A stretch of DNA of 34,777 nt from Pedosphaera sp. (GTDB lineage: Bacteria > Verrucomicrobiota > Verrucomicrobiia > Limisphaerales > UBA1100). Made by a program: the position numbers and the translations under genes. Below, piece after piece: positions 9,118 through 17,186 of this stretch. Where the stretch lies: assembly GCA_009695465.1 (NCBI GenBank), contig SIAW01000018.1:1-34777 (forward strand), given 5' to 3'. Position 1 is the stretch's first letter. The number at the start of each line of letters is the position of its first letter. A model generated the notes under the pieces. That model made no database searches and had not been told where the DNA came from. It was given only the letters and a program-made list of their open reading frames with translations.

Positions 9118-9906
9118 ATGCAGATTTTCCTATTTCAAAACGGCGAGCAGCAAGGCCCGTTCACGGCGGAGCAGTTGCGGTCCATGCAGCGGATGGGCGG
9201 TTTGGCGCTCGATGCGTTGGCGTGGCACGAGGGGCAGGATGGCTGGTTGCCGCTGGCGCAGGTGATTGGCGCGGGCGCGCCGGGCGGATCGGGATCGCTA
9301 CCGATTCAAGCGACGGAAGAAGCAGGCATCCACATCGAGCATCAAGAGAGCTACTCGCGCGGGCAATTGGTGCTGCGGGCGTTTTTGGGCTGGCTGTACA
9401 TCGGCATCCCGCACGGCCTGCCGCTTTATTTTCTGGGATTGGCCAGTGCGTTCTGCACGTTCATCGCCTTCTGGGTCATCCTCTTTACAGGACGATATCC
9501 GGAGGGACTGCGTGGGTTTGTGGTGGGGGTGATGCAGTGGCAACTGCGCACGGGCGCGGCATTCTCCCATTTGGTGGACGGGTATCCGCAGTTCGGCTTG
9601 GGCAATCGGGGTGACAAGGTGCGTTCCATCACGGTGCCGCCTTTGGAGTACAGTCGGGGAAACATTCTGCTGCGCGTCTTTTTTGGCTGGCTGTACATCC
9701 TCATCCCGCACGGGATTTGCCTCGCCTTCCGCGGGCTTGCATCGGGGATCATCTCCGTGGTGGCCCTGTTCATTGTGCTGTTCACTGGGGCGTATCCGCC
9801 GGGGATGCACGCCTTTGTCGTGGGCACGATGCGCTGGGGCAATCGCTTGGGGGAATACCTGATGTTCCTGAGCAACACCTACCCGCCTTTCTCCGGCAAA
9901 CCTTAG
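9118..9906 (+). CDS. GYF_2-domain membrane protein with two DUF4389 domains
   Basis: A 262-residue protein from ATG 9118. Residues 1-50 are a GYF_2 (DUF4339) domain (FLFQNGEQQGPFTAEQLR, then LAWHEGQDGWLPL), a likely peptide-binding module on the cytoplasmic side. Two DUF4389 units follow at about 78-160 and 178-258, each starting with YSRG, then GWLYI, IPHG, two membrane segments and LFTG-YP-G. The two copies are alike in both protein and DNA, so this is a tandem duplication. It is an integral inner-membrane protein of unknown role. Its TAG stop overlaps the TAA of the convergent metalloprotease gene by four bases. Confidence 0.87.
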   Translation: MQIFLFQNGEQQGPFTAEQLRSMQRMGGLALDALAWHEGQDGWLPLAQVIGAGAPGGSGSLPIQATEEAGIHIEHQESYSRGQLVLRAFLGWLYIGIPHGLPLYFLGLASAFCTFIAFWVILFTGRYPEGLRGFVVGVMQWQLRTGAAFSHLVDGYPQFGLGNRGDKVRSITVPPLEYSRGNILLRVFFGWLYILIPHGICLAFRGLASGIISVVALFIVLFTGAYPPGMHAFVVGTMRWGNRLGEYLMFLSNTYPPFSGKP

Positions 9907-10664
9907 CGCGGCGTTGCCGTGCGCGATTTGGCGAGGCGCACCTCCGGGCAATCCAGCGGCAGCAGCGAAAGTTTGCGGTACAACGCCGCCGCTTCAGGTT
10001 TGTTGGCGGCGAAGAGGGCGTCGGCTTCCTTCAGCAGAACGGGCGCAGTTTTTGTCCACGCCCACTTGGCCGCAGTGGCGCGGGTGGTCTGAATTTCCTG
10101 CGCGTTAAAAGACCAGCCGGTGGTGCCGCTGGCCATGAGGTTGGTAACGGATTGACGATGTGGCAGGCCCAGCGCGTGGCCGATTTCGTGCGAGGTGACG
10201 CGCGGCAACGGCTCGTCCAGCCCGCCTTCGACGGCGCGCAGGCGGGCAGTGTCTTTAACCACCATGCTTTGTTGGCCGAGGAACACGCCGTTCACGCCGA
10301 ACTGTTTGATGTAATAGACGTGCAGGCAATCGGGCTGGCGCGAGGCTTCCGGACGGCACTGCAAGAGCCAGCCAAGCTCGCCGCCCTTGTTTTTAGCGGC
10401 CAACTCCGGATGCGCCGCCGCTTCGGTGACGATGCTCTCGAGGGTGAGATGCAGTCCAGCCTGCGCCCAGACGAGGTTGACCTTGCCGAGGACGCGCTGG
10501 ATGTCCGCCTCGCTGAGCGTGGTGTGCAACGCCGGCTCCGCCTCCGATTGCAGGCGATGGACGCGCAGCGGGATAATGCGGTAATCGACGAAGGCAAATT
10601 TCTGCGGCGCTTCGGCGGCGGCGCTGGCCAGTTGCAGGCAGAGAAGGGTGAGTATTTTTCGCAT
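9903..10664 (-). CDS. Secreted metzincin-like zinc metalloprotease
   Basis: A 253-residue protein from ATG 10664, chosen because it gives a signal peptide (MRKILTLLCLQLASAAAEA). The zinc site HEIGHALGLPH at residues 159-169 fits the metzincin pattern HExxHxxGxxH, and NLMASG at 175-180 would be the Met-turn (Met177). The order of these elements fits a matrixin/M10-like or archaemetzincin-like fold, though I cannot assign the family. It should be exported and active on proteins in the envelope or outside. The C-terminus past residue 200 is helical. It ends in a four-base overlap with the convergent DUF4389 gene, and the divergent DUF1501 operon starts 150 bases upstream. Confidence 0.85.
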   Translation of the reverse strand: MRKILTLLCLQLASAAAEAPQKFAFVDYRIIPLRVHRLQSEAEPALHTTLSEADIQRVLGKVNLVWAQAGLHLTLESIVTEAAAHPELAAKNKGGELGWLLQCRPEASRQPDCLHVYYIKQFGVNGVFLGQQSMVVKDTARLRAVEGGLDEPLPRVTSHEIGHALGLPHRQSVTNLMASGTTGWSFNAQEIQTTRATAAKWAWTKTAPVLLKEADALFAANKPEAAALYRKLSLLPLDCPEVRLAKSRTATPR

Positions 10665-10813
10665 GCGACAGGCGCAGGGTAGCCCATGGCGGGCGCGCTG
10701 CAACGTGTTTTGCGCGAGCGCTGGAAGCAGCCGGAAAGAATTTGATTTTCCCTGAATAGCTCGGCACACTCTCCCATCGAATAGCCGGTAACAATTATCA
10801 GGATTCAATTACT

Positions 10814-12163
10814 ATGAGCAAACGGAGTGCGTTTCAGTGGTGCGGTGGAACGGATCATGCGGCCAATCCCAATCGCCGCGACTTCCTTTATGTGGGTGCG
10901 CTGGGCGGTTTGGGGCTGTCGCTGGGCGACATGTTCCGGCACGAGGCGCGCGCTGCGGGTGAGGATTGGAAGGACGTGGCCAAACCCAGCAAGGAGAACA
11001 AGGCCAAGAACGTGATCCAGATTTTCCTGCCCGGTGGCTCTGCCCATCAGGAGTCGTGGGATCCCAAGCATCTGGCACCGCAGGAATACCGCGGGCCGTT
11101 GGGCACGGTGGCCACGACCATCCCCGGTGAATATTTCTCCGAGAACATGAAGATGACGGCGAAGATCGCCAACAAGATCACCGTCATCCGCTCCATGACC
11201 CACGGCGAGGCGGCCCACGAGCGTGGCACGCACAACATGATGACGGGCGTGCGCCCCAGCCCGGCAGTGGTGTTCCCCAGCTTGGGCAGCATTGTCAGCC
11301 ACGAATTTGGTCCGCGCAAAAACCTGCCTCCGTACGTGGCCATTCCCTCCATGTTGGGCAATGGCGGCACGGGCTATCTGGGCAGCGCCTTCGGGCCGTT
11401 CAGCTTGGGTGCCGATCCGGGCAATGGCGGTTTCAAGGTGCGCGATTTGTCGTTGCCCACCGGCATCACCGACAAGCGATTTGACACGCGCAAGAGCATG
11501 CGCTCCGTGGTGGACTCGCACTTCAGCGCGTTGGAAAAGGCCGACACGCTGGCGGGCATGGACACCTTCTACGATCGCGCCTATTCGATGATCAGCTCCG
11601 CTGAGGCACGCGCCGCGTTTGATATTGATCAAGAGCCGGCTGCCTTGCGCGACGCGTACGGCCGCAACACGGCTGGTGGCCGTTTCCTGCTGGCTCGGCG
11701 TTTGGTGGAGGCGGGTGTGCGTTTTGTGTCCACCAGCTACGGCGGGTGGGATCACCACAGCAACATCCTTGGCGCCAATCATGGCCAGATGCCGGCGTTT
11801 GACCAAGCGTTCGCCGCATTGATCGCGGATCTGGACAGCCGCGGGTTGCTCGACAGCACGTTGGTGATGGTGACCAGCGAATTCGGGCGCACGCCCAAGA
11901 TCAACCGCGACGCGGGTCGTGATCACTGGCCGAAAGTTTTCAGCGTGGCGATGGCTGGCGGCGGTATGAAGCGCGGTTACATCCACGGTTCATCCGATCC
12001 GACAGGCTCGGAGCCGGACGAGAGCCCGGTGAGCGTGGAAGATTGGGCCGCGACGACGTATTCGTTGATCGGAATTGATCCGCTGCGCCGCCTGCTGGGG
12101 CCGGGCAATCGCCCCATGCCGATCAACTACGACGGCAATTTGTTGAAGGACGCGCTCGCCTAG
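10814..12163 (+). CDS. DUF1501 protein with Tat signal
   Basis: A 449-residue DUF1501 protein, a family related to alkaline phosphatase/sulfatase folds and very common in Planctomycetota and Verrucomicrobiota. The N-terminus carries a twin-arginine motif, NRRDFLYVGALGG at residues 20-32, implying folded export. Family marks follow: LPGGSAHQESWDPK, SMTHGEAAHERGTHNMMTG, SYGGWDHHSN, VTSEFGRTPKIN and GRDHWP. No enzyme activity has been firmly shown for the family as far as I know. It is the first gene of a four-gene plus-strand cluster whose partners are all exported. AGGA lies about ten bases before the ATG, a weak ribosome site. The 149-bp gap upstream (10665-10813) must hold its promoter, but I found no strong match. 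Confidence 0.93.
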   Translation: MSKRSAFQWCGGTDHAANPNRRDFLYVGALGGLGLSLGDMFRHEARAAGEDWKDVAKPSKENKAKNVIQIFLPGGSAHQESWDPKHLAPQEYRGPLGTVATTIPGEYFSENMKMTAKIANKITVIRSMTHGEAAHERGTHNMMTGVRPSPAVVFPSLGSIVSHEFGPRKNLPPYVAIPSMLGNGGTGYLGSAFGPFSLGADPGNGGFKVRDLSLPTGITDKRFDTRKSMRSVVDSHFSALEKADTLAGMDTFYDRAYSMISSAEARAAFDIDQEPAALRDAYGRNTAGGRFLLARRLVEAGVRFVSTSYGGWDHHSNILGANHGQMPAFDQAFAALIADLDSRGLLDSTLVMVTSEFGRTPKINRDAGRDHWPKVFSVAMAGGGMKRGYIHGSSDPTGSEPDESPVSVEDWAATTYSLIGIDPLRRLLGPGNRPMPINYDGNLLKDALA

Positions 12164-12215
12164 TTGGCGCGCTCGCTCTGGGTCAATCGCAACGGAACAG
12201 TTTAGCATTTGCGCT

Positions 12216-12242
12216 GGGGCAATATCACAAGGATGTTGCCCC
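12216..12242 (+). repeat. Strong intergenic hairpin between the DUF1501 and PPC genes
   Basis: An inverted repeat with an 11-bp stem (12216-12226 with 12232-12242, one G-T wobble) and a five-base loop ACAAG. No T-run follows, so it is not a normal terminator. It sits 52 bases after the DUF1501 stop and 35 before the PPC start. It could stabilise or process the mRNA, or tune expression within the operon. Confidence 0.7.
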
Positions 12243-12277
12243 GGCTCGTTTAGGGCTGGTGGGCTTATTGAGATTTT

Positions 12278-14680
12278 ATGAAGAGGGTAATTGCATTGTT
12301 GGGCACTTTGGGATGCGTGAGCTTGGCCTTGGCGGTGGATCCGCGCTTGGGTTCCATCTCGCCAGTGGGCGTTCAGGTTGGCGTGGAGGCCGTGCTGACC
12401 TTCAATGGCGCGCGGTTGGCCGATGCGCAGTCGCTCATTTTCTACAAGCCAGGCATTCAGGTCGTGGCGTTGGAAGAGGCGAAGGATAATTTTGTCCGCG
12501 CCAAGCTCAAAGTCGCCGCCGATTGTCCCTTGGGCGAACATCACGTGCGCGTACGCACGGCGGGTGGATTGACCGAGCTGCGCACGTTTTTCGTCGGGCC
12601 GTTCCCCATCGTCACCAAGGTGCCCGCCAAAATCGGCGAAGGCCCGCAAGTGCTGCCGATCAACTGCACGGTGATGGGTTCGGTGGCCAATGAAACGGTG
12701 GATCGCTATGTGGTGCAGGCCAAAAAAGGTCAGCGCCTCTCGGTGGAAGTGGAGAGCATGCGGCTGGGACAGGCGTTCTACGATCCCTACGTGGCCATCA
12801 TTGACACCAAAGGCTTCGTGCTGTCGCGCTCGGACGACACGCCGCTCTTCGTGCAGGATTGTTTCGCGTCGGCCACCATCCCGGAGGATGGCACCTACAC
12901 CGTGGAAGTGCGCGAGACCAGCTACCGCACCTTGGGCCTTTACCGGATGCACGTGGGCGCCTTCGCCCGGCCGACAGCAATTTATCCGGCAGGCGGACAG
13001 ACGGGGCAGGAGTTGATGGTGAAGTTCATCGACAAAGCCACGGGTGACTTTTCGCAGTCGGTCAAGTTGGTGGCACCGGACACCTGTCAGTTGACCGATG
13101 GCCGCATGGAACAGCCCGGCCTCAACGATCACGGCGTGTTTCCGGCGCGCGATGGCGTGGTGGCCCCGTCGTGGAACCGGGTGCGCATCTCCAATTATCC
13201 CAACGCGCTAGAACAGGAACCCAACGACAACGCGACCAATGCCACCGTGGTCTCGGGCGATCTGCCGATGGCGTTCAACGGCATCATCGAGAAGCCCGGC
13301 GATGTGGACTGGTTCACTTTCAAAGGCAAAGCCGGCCAGCAATATGACGTGCATGTGTACGCGCGGCGGTTGCGCTCAGGCTTGGACTCCGTGCTCGCGA
13401 TTGGCAACGCCGTCGGCGGGACCATCACCGGCAATGACGACTCCGGTGGGCCGGACAGCTACGTGCGTTTCGGCGTGCCGGCCGATGGCAATTACACGCT
13501 GCGCATCACCGATCACTTGGGCGGTGGCGGCCCGGATTTTGTGTACCGCGTGGAATTCCAGCCCGTGGTGGCGAACCTCTCGGTGTACGTGCCGGACACT
13601 TCGCTTTACGACACGCAGACGCGCAAGTCAGTGGTCGTCGCGCGCGGCAACCGTTTTCCGCTGGTCATCAATGCGCGCCGCAACAATTTTGGCGGCGAGC
13701 TAAAGCTGGCGATGAAAGATTTCCCGCCGGGCATCCAGTTGCACAGCGCGCCGATGGCCGCCAATCAAAGTGTGCTGACGATGGTGTTTGAGGCCGCGGC
13801 CGATGCGCCCCTCGGAGGCAACCTCGGCAATCTCATCGCCTCGCTGGTGCCGCCCACCAACGCCGCGCCCAACACGCCCATCATCACCGGCAACATCTGG
13901 CAGAATTTCGACCTCGTGCAGAGCGGCAATCAGGGCGTGTATTACCGCTCGTGGGCGGACAAGATTGCCGTGGTGGTGGTGGAAGAATTGCCGTTCAAGA
14001 TCCGCGTGGAGCCGATCCGCTCGCCGCTGGTCCGCAATGGCACGTTGCCAGTGAAGATCATCGCCGAGCGCACCGGCGATTTCACCGGCAACATCAACGT
14101 GCAGATGTTGACGCGGCCGCCGGGCTTGAATTGTCCCGCCTCGATTGACATCCCCGCAGGGCAAACTTCGGCCATCTACAATTTCAGCGCTGAGGGCGGC
14201 GCGGAGTTGAAGCTGCACCAGATCGCGCTGCTGGGATTGAGTTCCGTGAAGGCTGGCAACGCTTATGTCTCCACCCAATTGACCGGGCTGGACATCAAGG
14301 AACAATTTGTCGCCGGCAACATGCCCATCGCCACGACCATCCAAGGTTATCCCACCCAAGTGAAATGCGAGATCACGCAGAAGCTGGAATTCCCCGGCAA
14401 AGCCACCGTGGAGTTGCTGGGATTGCCCACCGGCGCGACGACGCACACGGTGGAGATGACCAAGGATTCCAAAGAGATCGTGTTCAACATCGTGACGGCG
14501 CCCGACGCCCGCGTGGGGTTGCATCGCTCGCTGCTGTGCCAGATGACGGTGAGCTACAACGACACGCAAGTGACGCAGACCTTTGGCGACCGCGGCACAC
14601 TGCGTGTTGACCCGCCGCCGGCCCCGCCGGTGCCGCGCAAACCCATCGAGACAGGCTTGGCCCCCAAGCCCGCCAACTAA
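12278..14680 (+). CDS. Exported PPC-domain protein of the DUF1501/DUF1549 cluster
   Basis: An 800-residue protein. Residues 1-19 (MKRVIALLGTLGCVSLALA) are a signal peptide. Next comes an IPT/TIG-like beta domain (about 20-110), then a beta-sandwich resembling a bacterial pre-peptidase C-terminal (PPC) domain at about 120-230. A second, clear PPC domain lies at about 310-430 (ALEQEPNDNATNATVV, then GDVDWFTFKGKAGQQYDVHV). Further Ig-like beta domains fill 440-780, and a Pro-rich tail (PPPAPPVPRKP) ends the protein. It has no peptidase domain, so it is probably structural or ligand-binding in the periplasm or on the surface. Genes of this architecture commonly neighbour DUF1501 and DUF1549/1553 genes in PVC bacteria, as here. 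No strong Shine-Dalgarno. Confidence 0.9.
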   Translation: MKRVIALLGTLGCVSLALAVDPRLGSISPVGVQVGVEAVLTFNGARLADAQSLIFYKPGIQVVALEEAKDNFVRAKLKVAADCPLGEHHVRVRTAGGLTELRTFFVGPFPIVTKVPAKIGEGPQVLPINCTVMGSVANETVDRYVVQAKKGQRLSVEVESMRLGQAFYDPYVAIIDTKGFVLSRSDDTPLFVQDCFASATIPEDGTYTVEVRETSYRTLGLYRMHVGAFARPTAIYPAGGQTGQELMVKFIDKATGDFSQSVKLVAPDTCQLTDGRMEQPGLNDHGVFPARDGVVAPSWNRVRISNYPNALEQEPNDNATNATVVSGDLPMAFNGIIEKPGDVDWFTFKGKAGQQYDVHVYARRLRSGLDSVLAIGNAVGGTITGNDDSGGPDSYVRFGVPADGNYTLRITDHLGGGGPDFVYRVEFQPVVANLSVYVPDTSLYDTQTRKSVVVARGNRFPLVINARRNNFGGELKLAMKDFPPGIQLHSAPMAANQSVLTMVFEAAADAPLGGNLGNLIASLVPPTNAAPNTPIITGNIWQNFDLVQSGNQGVYYRSWADKIAVVVVEELPFKIRVEPIRSPLVRNGTLPVKIIAERTGDFTGNINVQMLTRPPGLNCPASIDIPAGQTSAIYNFSAEGGAELKLHQIALLGLSSVKAGNAYVSTQLTGLDIKEQFVAGNMPIATTIQGYPTQVKCEITQKLEFPGKATVELLGLPTGATTHTVEMTKDSKEIVFNIVTAPDARVGLHRSLLCQMTVSYNDTQVTQTFGDRGTLRVDPPPAPPVPRKPIETGLAPKPAN

Positions 14681-14685
14681 TCGCG

Positions 14686-14695
14686 TCCGTACGGA
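14686..14695. repeat. 10-bp palindrome between the PPC and DUF1549 genes
   Basis: TCCGTACGGA, a perfect palindrome in the 30-base gap between the PPC stop and the next ATG. As RNA it would give only a four-pair stem, so a protein-binding site is as likely as a hairpin. It may be chance. Confidence 0.35.
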
Positions 14696-14710
14696 TCTGG
14701 AATACAGCCT

Positions 14711-17134
14711 ATGAAAAAATCGCTGATTGCCCTGCTGGCCCTCGCGCCACTGTGCCTCTTGGCCGCGCCTAAAACTTTGGTGGACGTGCAGGTGCATCCC
14801 AAGCAAGCCAACCTGTCAACCAGCCGCGACCGCCAGTTGCTGGTGGTGCAGGCCAAATACTCCGACAGCACCACGCAGGATGTCACGGCGCTGACGAAGT
14901 TCACGCTGGGCGACGCCAAGTTCGCGCGGTTGGAAGGCAGCACGCTGCGCCCGGTGGCCGACGGCGAGACCTCGCTCAAGGTGGAGTTTGAGGGCCGCAC
15001 CATGACCGTGCCGGTGAAGGTGGAGAAGGCGACGGAAGATCGCCCCATCAGTTTCAATCTGGATGTGATGCCCGTGTTCACCAAGGCTGGCTGCAATGCC
15101 GGCAGTTGCCACGGCTCCACGCGCGGCAAGGATGGGTTTCGGCTGTCGCTCTTTGGCTTCAATCCGGCGAGCGATTATTTCCAGATCACGCGCGAGAATT
15201 TTGGGCGGCGCATCAACACCGCGCTGCCGCACGACAGTTTGATGCTCGAAAAAGCCACGGGCCGCGTGACCCATACCGGCGGCAAATTGTTTGAGGCGGA
15301 AAACGGTCTCTACAAAACCATCGTGCGTTGGCTGGAGGCCGGTGCCCCCAAAGACCCGGATAATGTTGCCAAGGTGATTGATCTGGAGATTCGCCCGTTG
15401 CAGGCGGTGATGGAAGGCAAAGGCGTCAAGCAACAGCTTACGGTTCGGGCCATCTATTCCGACGGCACCGACCGCGACGTGACAGAGGAGACGCAGTACA
15501 TCTCCAACAACAGCATATCCGCCAAGGTGGAAGGGGCGGGAATTATCGTTTCCGGTGAACGCGGTGAGGCGTTCATCATGGCGCGGTACGACCAGTTCAT
15601 GGTGGGCACGCAGATTTTGGCCATTCCCAACGATCCCACCTACGCCTTCCCGGCGGAGTTGGAGGCCAACTACGTGGACACGTTGGTCCACAACAAGCAC
15701 AAGAAGATCCGCATCAAACCCAGCGGCCTGTGCGACGACAGCACGTTTGTCCGCCGCATCTATCTGGACATCGTGGGGCGGGTGCCGGACTCGGAAGTGG
15801 TGGAGAAATTTATCGCCGACAAGACCGCCGACAAGAGGGCCAAGCTGGTGGATGAACTGTTGGCGCGCCCAGAATTTGTGCGCATGTGGGTGATGAAATG
15901 GGCGGAACTGTTGCAGGTGCGCACGGACAACAACCAGTTTGAGTACAAGAACGCGGTGCTGTACTTTGAGTGGCTGCGCACCCAGTTCGAGGCCAACCGG
16001 CCGATGAACGAGATCGTACAGGATTTGCTGGGGGCCAAGGGCGGCACCTTCTCCAATCCCGCCGGCAACTTTTATCAGATTGAGCGCGACACGCTCAAGC
16101 TCACCGAGAACGCGGCGCAGATTTTCATGGGCATGCGCATCCAATGCGCGCAGTGCCACAACCATCCCTTCGATCGCTGGACGATGGACGACTATTATTC
16201 CTTCGCCAATTTCTTCTCGCAGGTCGGCCGCAAAGGCAGCGAGGACAACCGCGAAATCATCATCTACAACTCCGGCGGCGGCGGGGTCATCCATCCGGTG
16301 GGCAACCGCAACATGCCGCCGAAATTCTTGGGTGGCGTGGTGCCCGATGTGGCGGGCAAAGATCGCCGCGAGATTTTGGCCAAGTGGCTGGCGTCTTCCG
16401 ACAATCCGTTTTTTGCCAAGAACATGGCGAACATCGTCTGGGCACATTTCCTGGGCAAAGGCATCGTGGAACCGGTGGATGATGTGCGCATCAGCAACCC
16501 GCCCTCCAATCCGGAGTTGCTGGAGGAACTGGGCAAGCGCTTCCAGCAATCCAACTACAACTTCAAGCAGTTGGTGCGCGACATCTGCAACTCGCGCACG
16601 TATCAGCGTACCGTGCAGTCCAACCCGAGCAACGTGGAGGACGGCGCCAATTTCGCCAAGGCAGCGGTGCGGCGCATCCGTGCGGAGGTGTTGCTGGACG
16701 TGATCACGCAAGTGACCGACACCAAGAACAAATTCCCGGGGCTGCCGCTGGGTGCCAGTGCTGCGGAGATTGTGGATGGCCGCACCTCCACGTTCTTCCT
16801 CACCACCTTCGGCCGGGCCTCGCGCGACACGGTGTGCTCCTGCGAAGTGGCGCTGGAACCCAACCTCTCGCAGGCGTTGCATCTGCTCAACGGCGACACG
16901 GTGAACGACCGCTGCGTGCAGGGCGGCGTGGTGGCCAAGATGTTGGCGGCAAAGAAAACGCCCGAGGAAATTATTGACGCGATCTATCTGCGTTGTGTCG
17001 CGCGTCGTCCAGACGCGACTGAGAAGGCCAAACTCATGGCCTTCTTCGCTGAACCGGGACGCGCACAACAGGAGGTGTTGAACGACATCTTCTGGGCCGT
17101 GCTGAATTCCAAGGAATTCATTTTCAACCACTAG
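14711..17134 (+). CDS. Exported DUF1549/DUF1553 protein with Ig-like and cytochrome-like motifs
   Basis: An 807-residue protein. A signal peptide (MKKSLIALLALAPLCLLAA) is followed by a BIG2-like Ig domain (about 22-110), a segment with CNAGSCHG (Cys128, Cys133, His134), a second BIG2-like domain (about 215-305), DUF1549 (about 310-520) and DUF1553 (about 550-795). DUF1549 contains CAQCHNHPFDRW with the heme-type site Cys479-x-x-Cys482-His483; the first site has four residues between the cysteines instead of two. These families occur almost only in PVC and related bacteria, and their function is unknown; covalent heme and electron transfer in the periplasm are an inference from the motifs. It is third in the four-gene cluster, 30 bases after the PPC gene. 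Confidence 0.93.
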   Translation: MKKSLIALLALAPLCLLAAPKTLVDVQVHPKQANLSTSRDRQLLVVQAKYSDSTTQDVTALTKFTLGDAKFARLEGSTLRPVADGETSLKVEFEGRTMTVPVKVEKATEDRPISFNLDVMPVFTKAGCNAGSCHGSTRGKDGFRLSLFGFNPASDYFQITRENFGRRINTALPHDSLMLEKATGRVTHTGGKLFEAENGLYKTIVRWLEAGAPKDPDNVAKVIDLEIRPLQAVMEGKGVKQQLTVRAIYSDGTDRDVTEETQYISNNSISAKVEGAGIIVSGERGEAFIMARYDQFMVGTQILAIPNDPTYAFPAELEANYVDTLVHNKHKKIRIKPSGLCDDSTFVRRIYLDIVGRVPDSEVVEKFIADKTADKRAKLVDELLARPEFVRMWVMKWAELLQVRTDNNQFEYKNAVLYFEWLRTQFEANRPMNEIVQDLLGAKGGTFSNPAGNFYQIERDTLKLTENAAQIFMGMRIQCAQCHNHPFDRWTMDDYYSFANFFSQVGRKGSEDNREIIIYNSGGGGVIHPVGNRNMPPKFLGGVVPDVAGKDRREILAKWLASSDNPFFAKNMANIVWAHFLGKGIVEPVDDVRISNPPSNPELLEELGKRFQQSNYNFKQLVRDICNSRTYQRTVQSNPSNVEDGANFAKAAVRRIRAEVLLDVITQVTDTKNKFPGLPLGASAAEIVDGRTSTFFLTTFGRASRDTVCSCEVALEPNLSQALHLLNGDTVNDRCVQGGVVAKMLAAKKTPEEIIDAIYLRCVARRPDATEKAKLMAFFAEPGRAQQEVLNDIFWAVLNSKEFIFNH

Positions 17135-17144
17135 AAAACCGGGC

Positions 17145-17165
17145 GGCGCGCGGATACCGTGCGCC
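17145..17165 (+). repeat. GC-rich intergenic hairpin before the cytochrome/WD40/coiled-coil gene
   Basis: A 9-bp stem (17145-17153 with 17157-17165, one G-T wobble) with an ATA loop, in the 52-bp gap after the DUF1549/1553 stop. No T-run follows. It ends five bases before the strong ribosome-binding site of the next gene, so folding could affect translation start or protect the mRNA end. Confidence 0.65.
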
Positions 17166-17170
17166 AGCTT

Positions 17171-17180
17171 GGAGGGAGGA
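17171..17180 (+). promoter_or_regulatory. Ribosome-binding site that fixes the start at 17187
   Basis: GGAGGGAGGA lies six bases before ATG 17187, an unusually strong Shine-Dalgarno for this window. It rules out the upstream in-frame TTG at 17169, which would have this purine run inside the coding region. Confidence 0.8.
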
Positions 17181-17186
17181 CATCCG

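Noticed and set aside
10742-10770. TTGATT with a downstream box as promoter for the DUF1501 cluster
   Set aside because: The -35 is fair but the sequence 17 bases downstream (CACACT) does not resemble a -10 box.
10805-11986. A 393-codon antisense frame over the DUF1501 gene
   Set aside because: The sense gene is certain; the antisense product has no family features.
14816-17131. A 771-codon open frame antisense to the DUF1549/1553 gene
   Set aside because: No recognisable motif or signal; the sense strand carries two known domains and heme-type sites.
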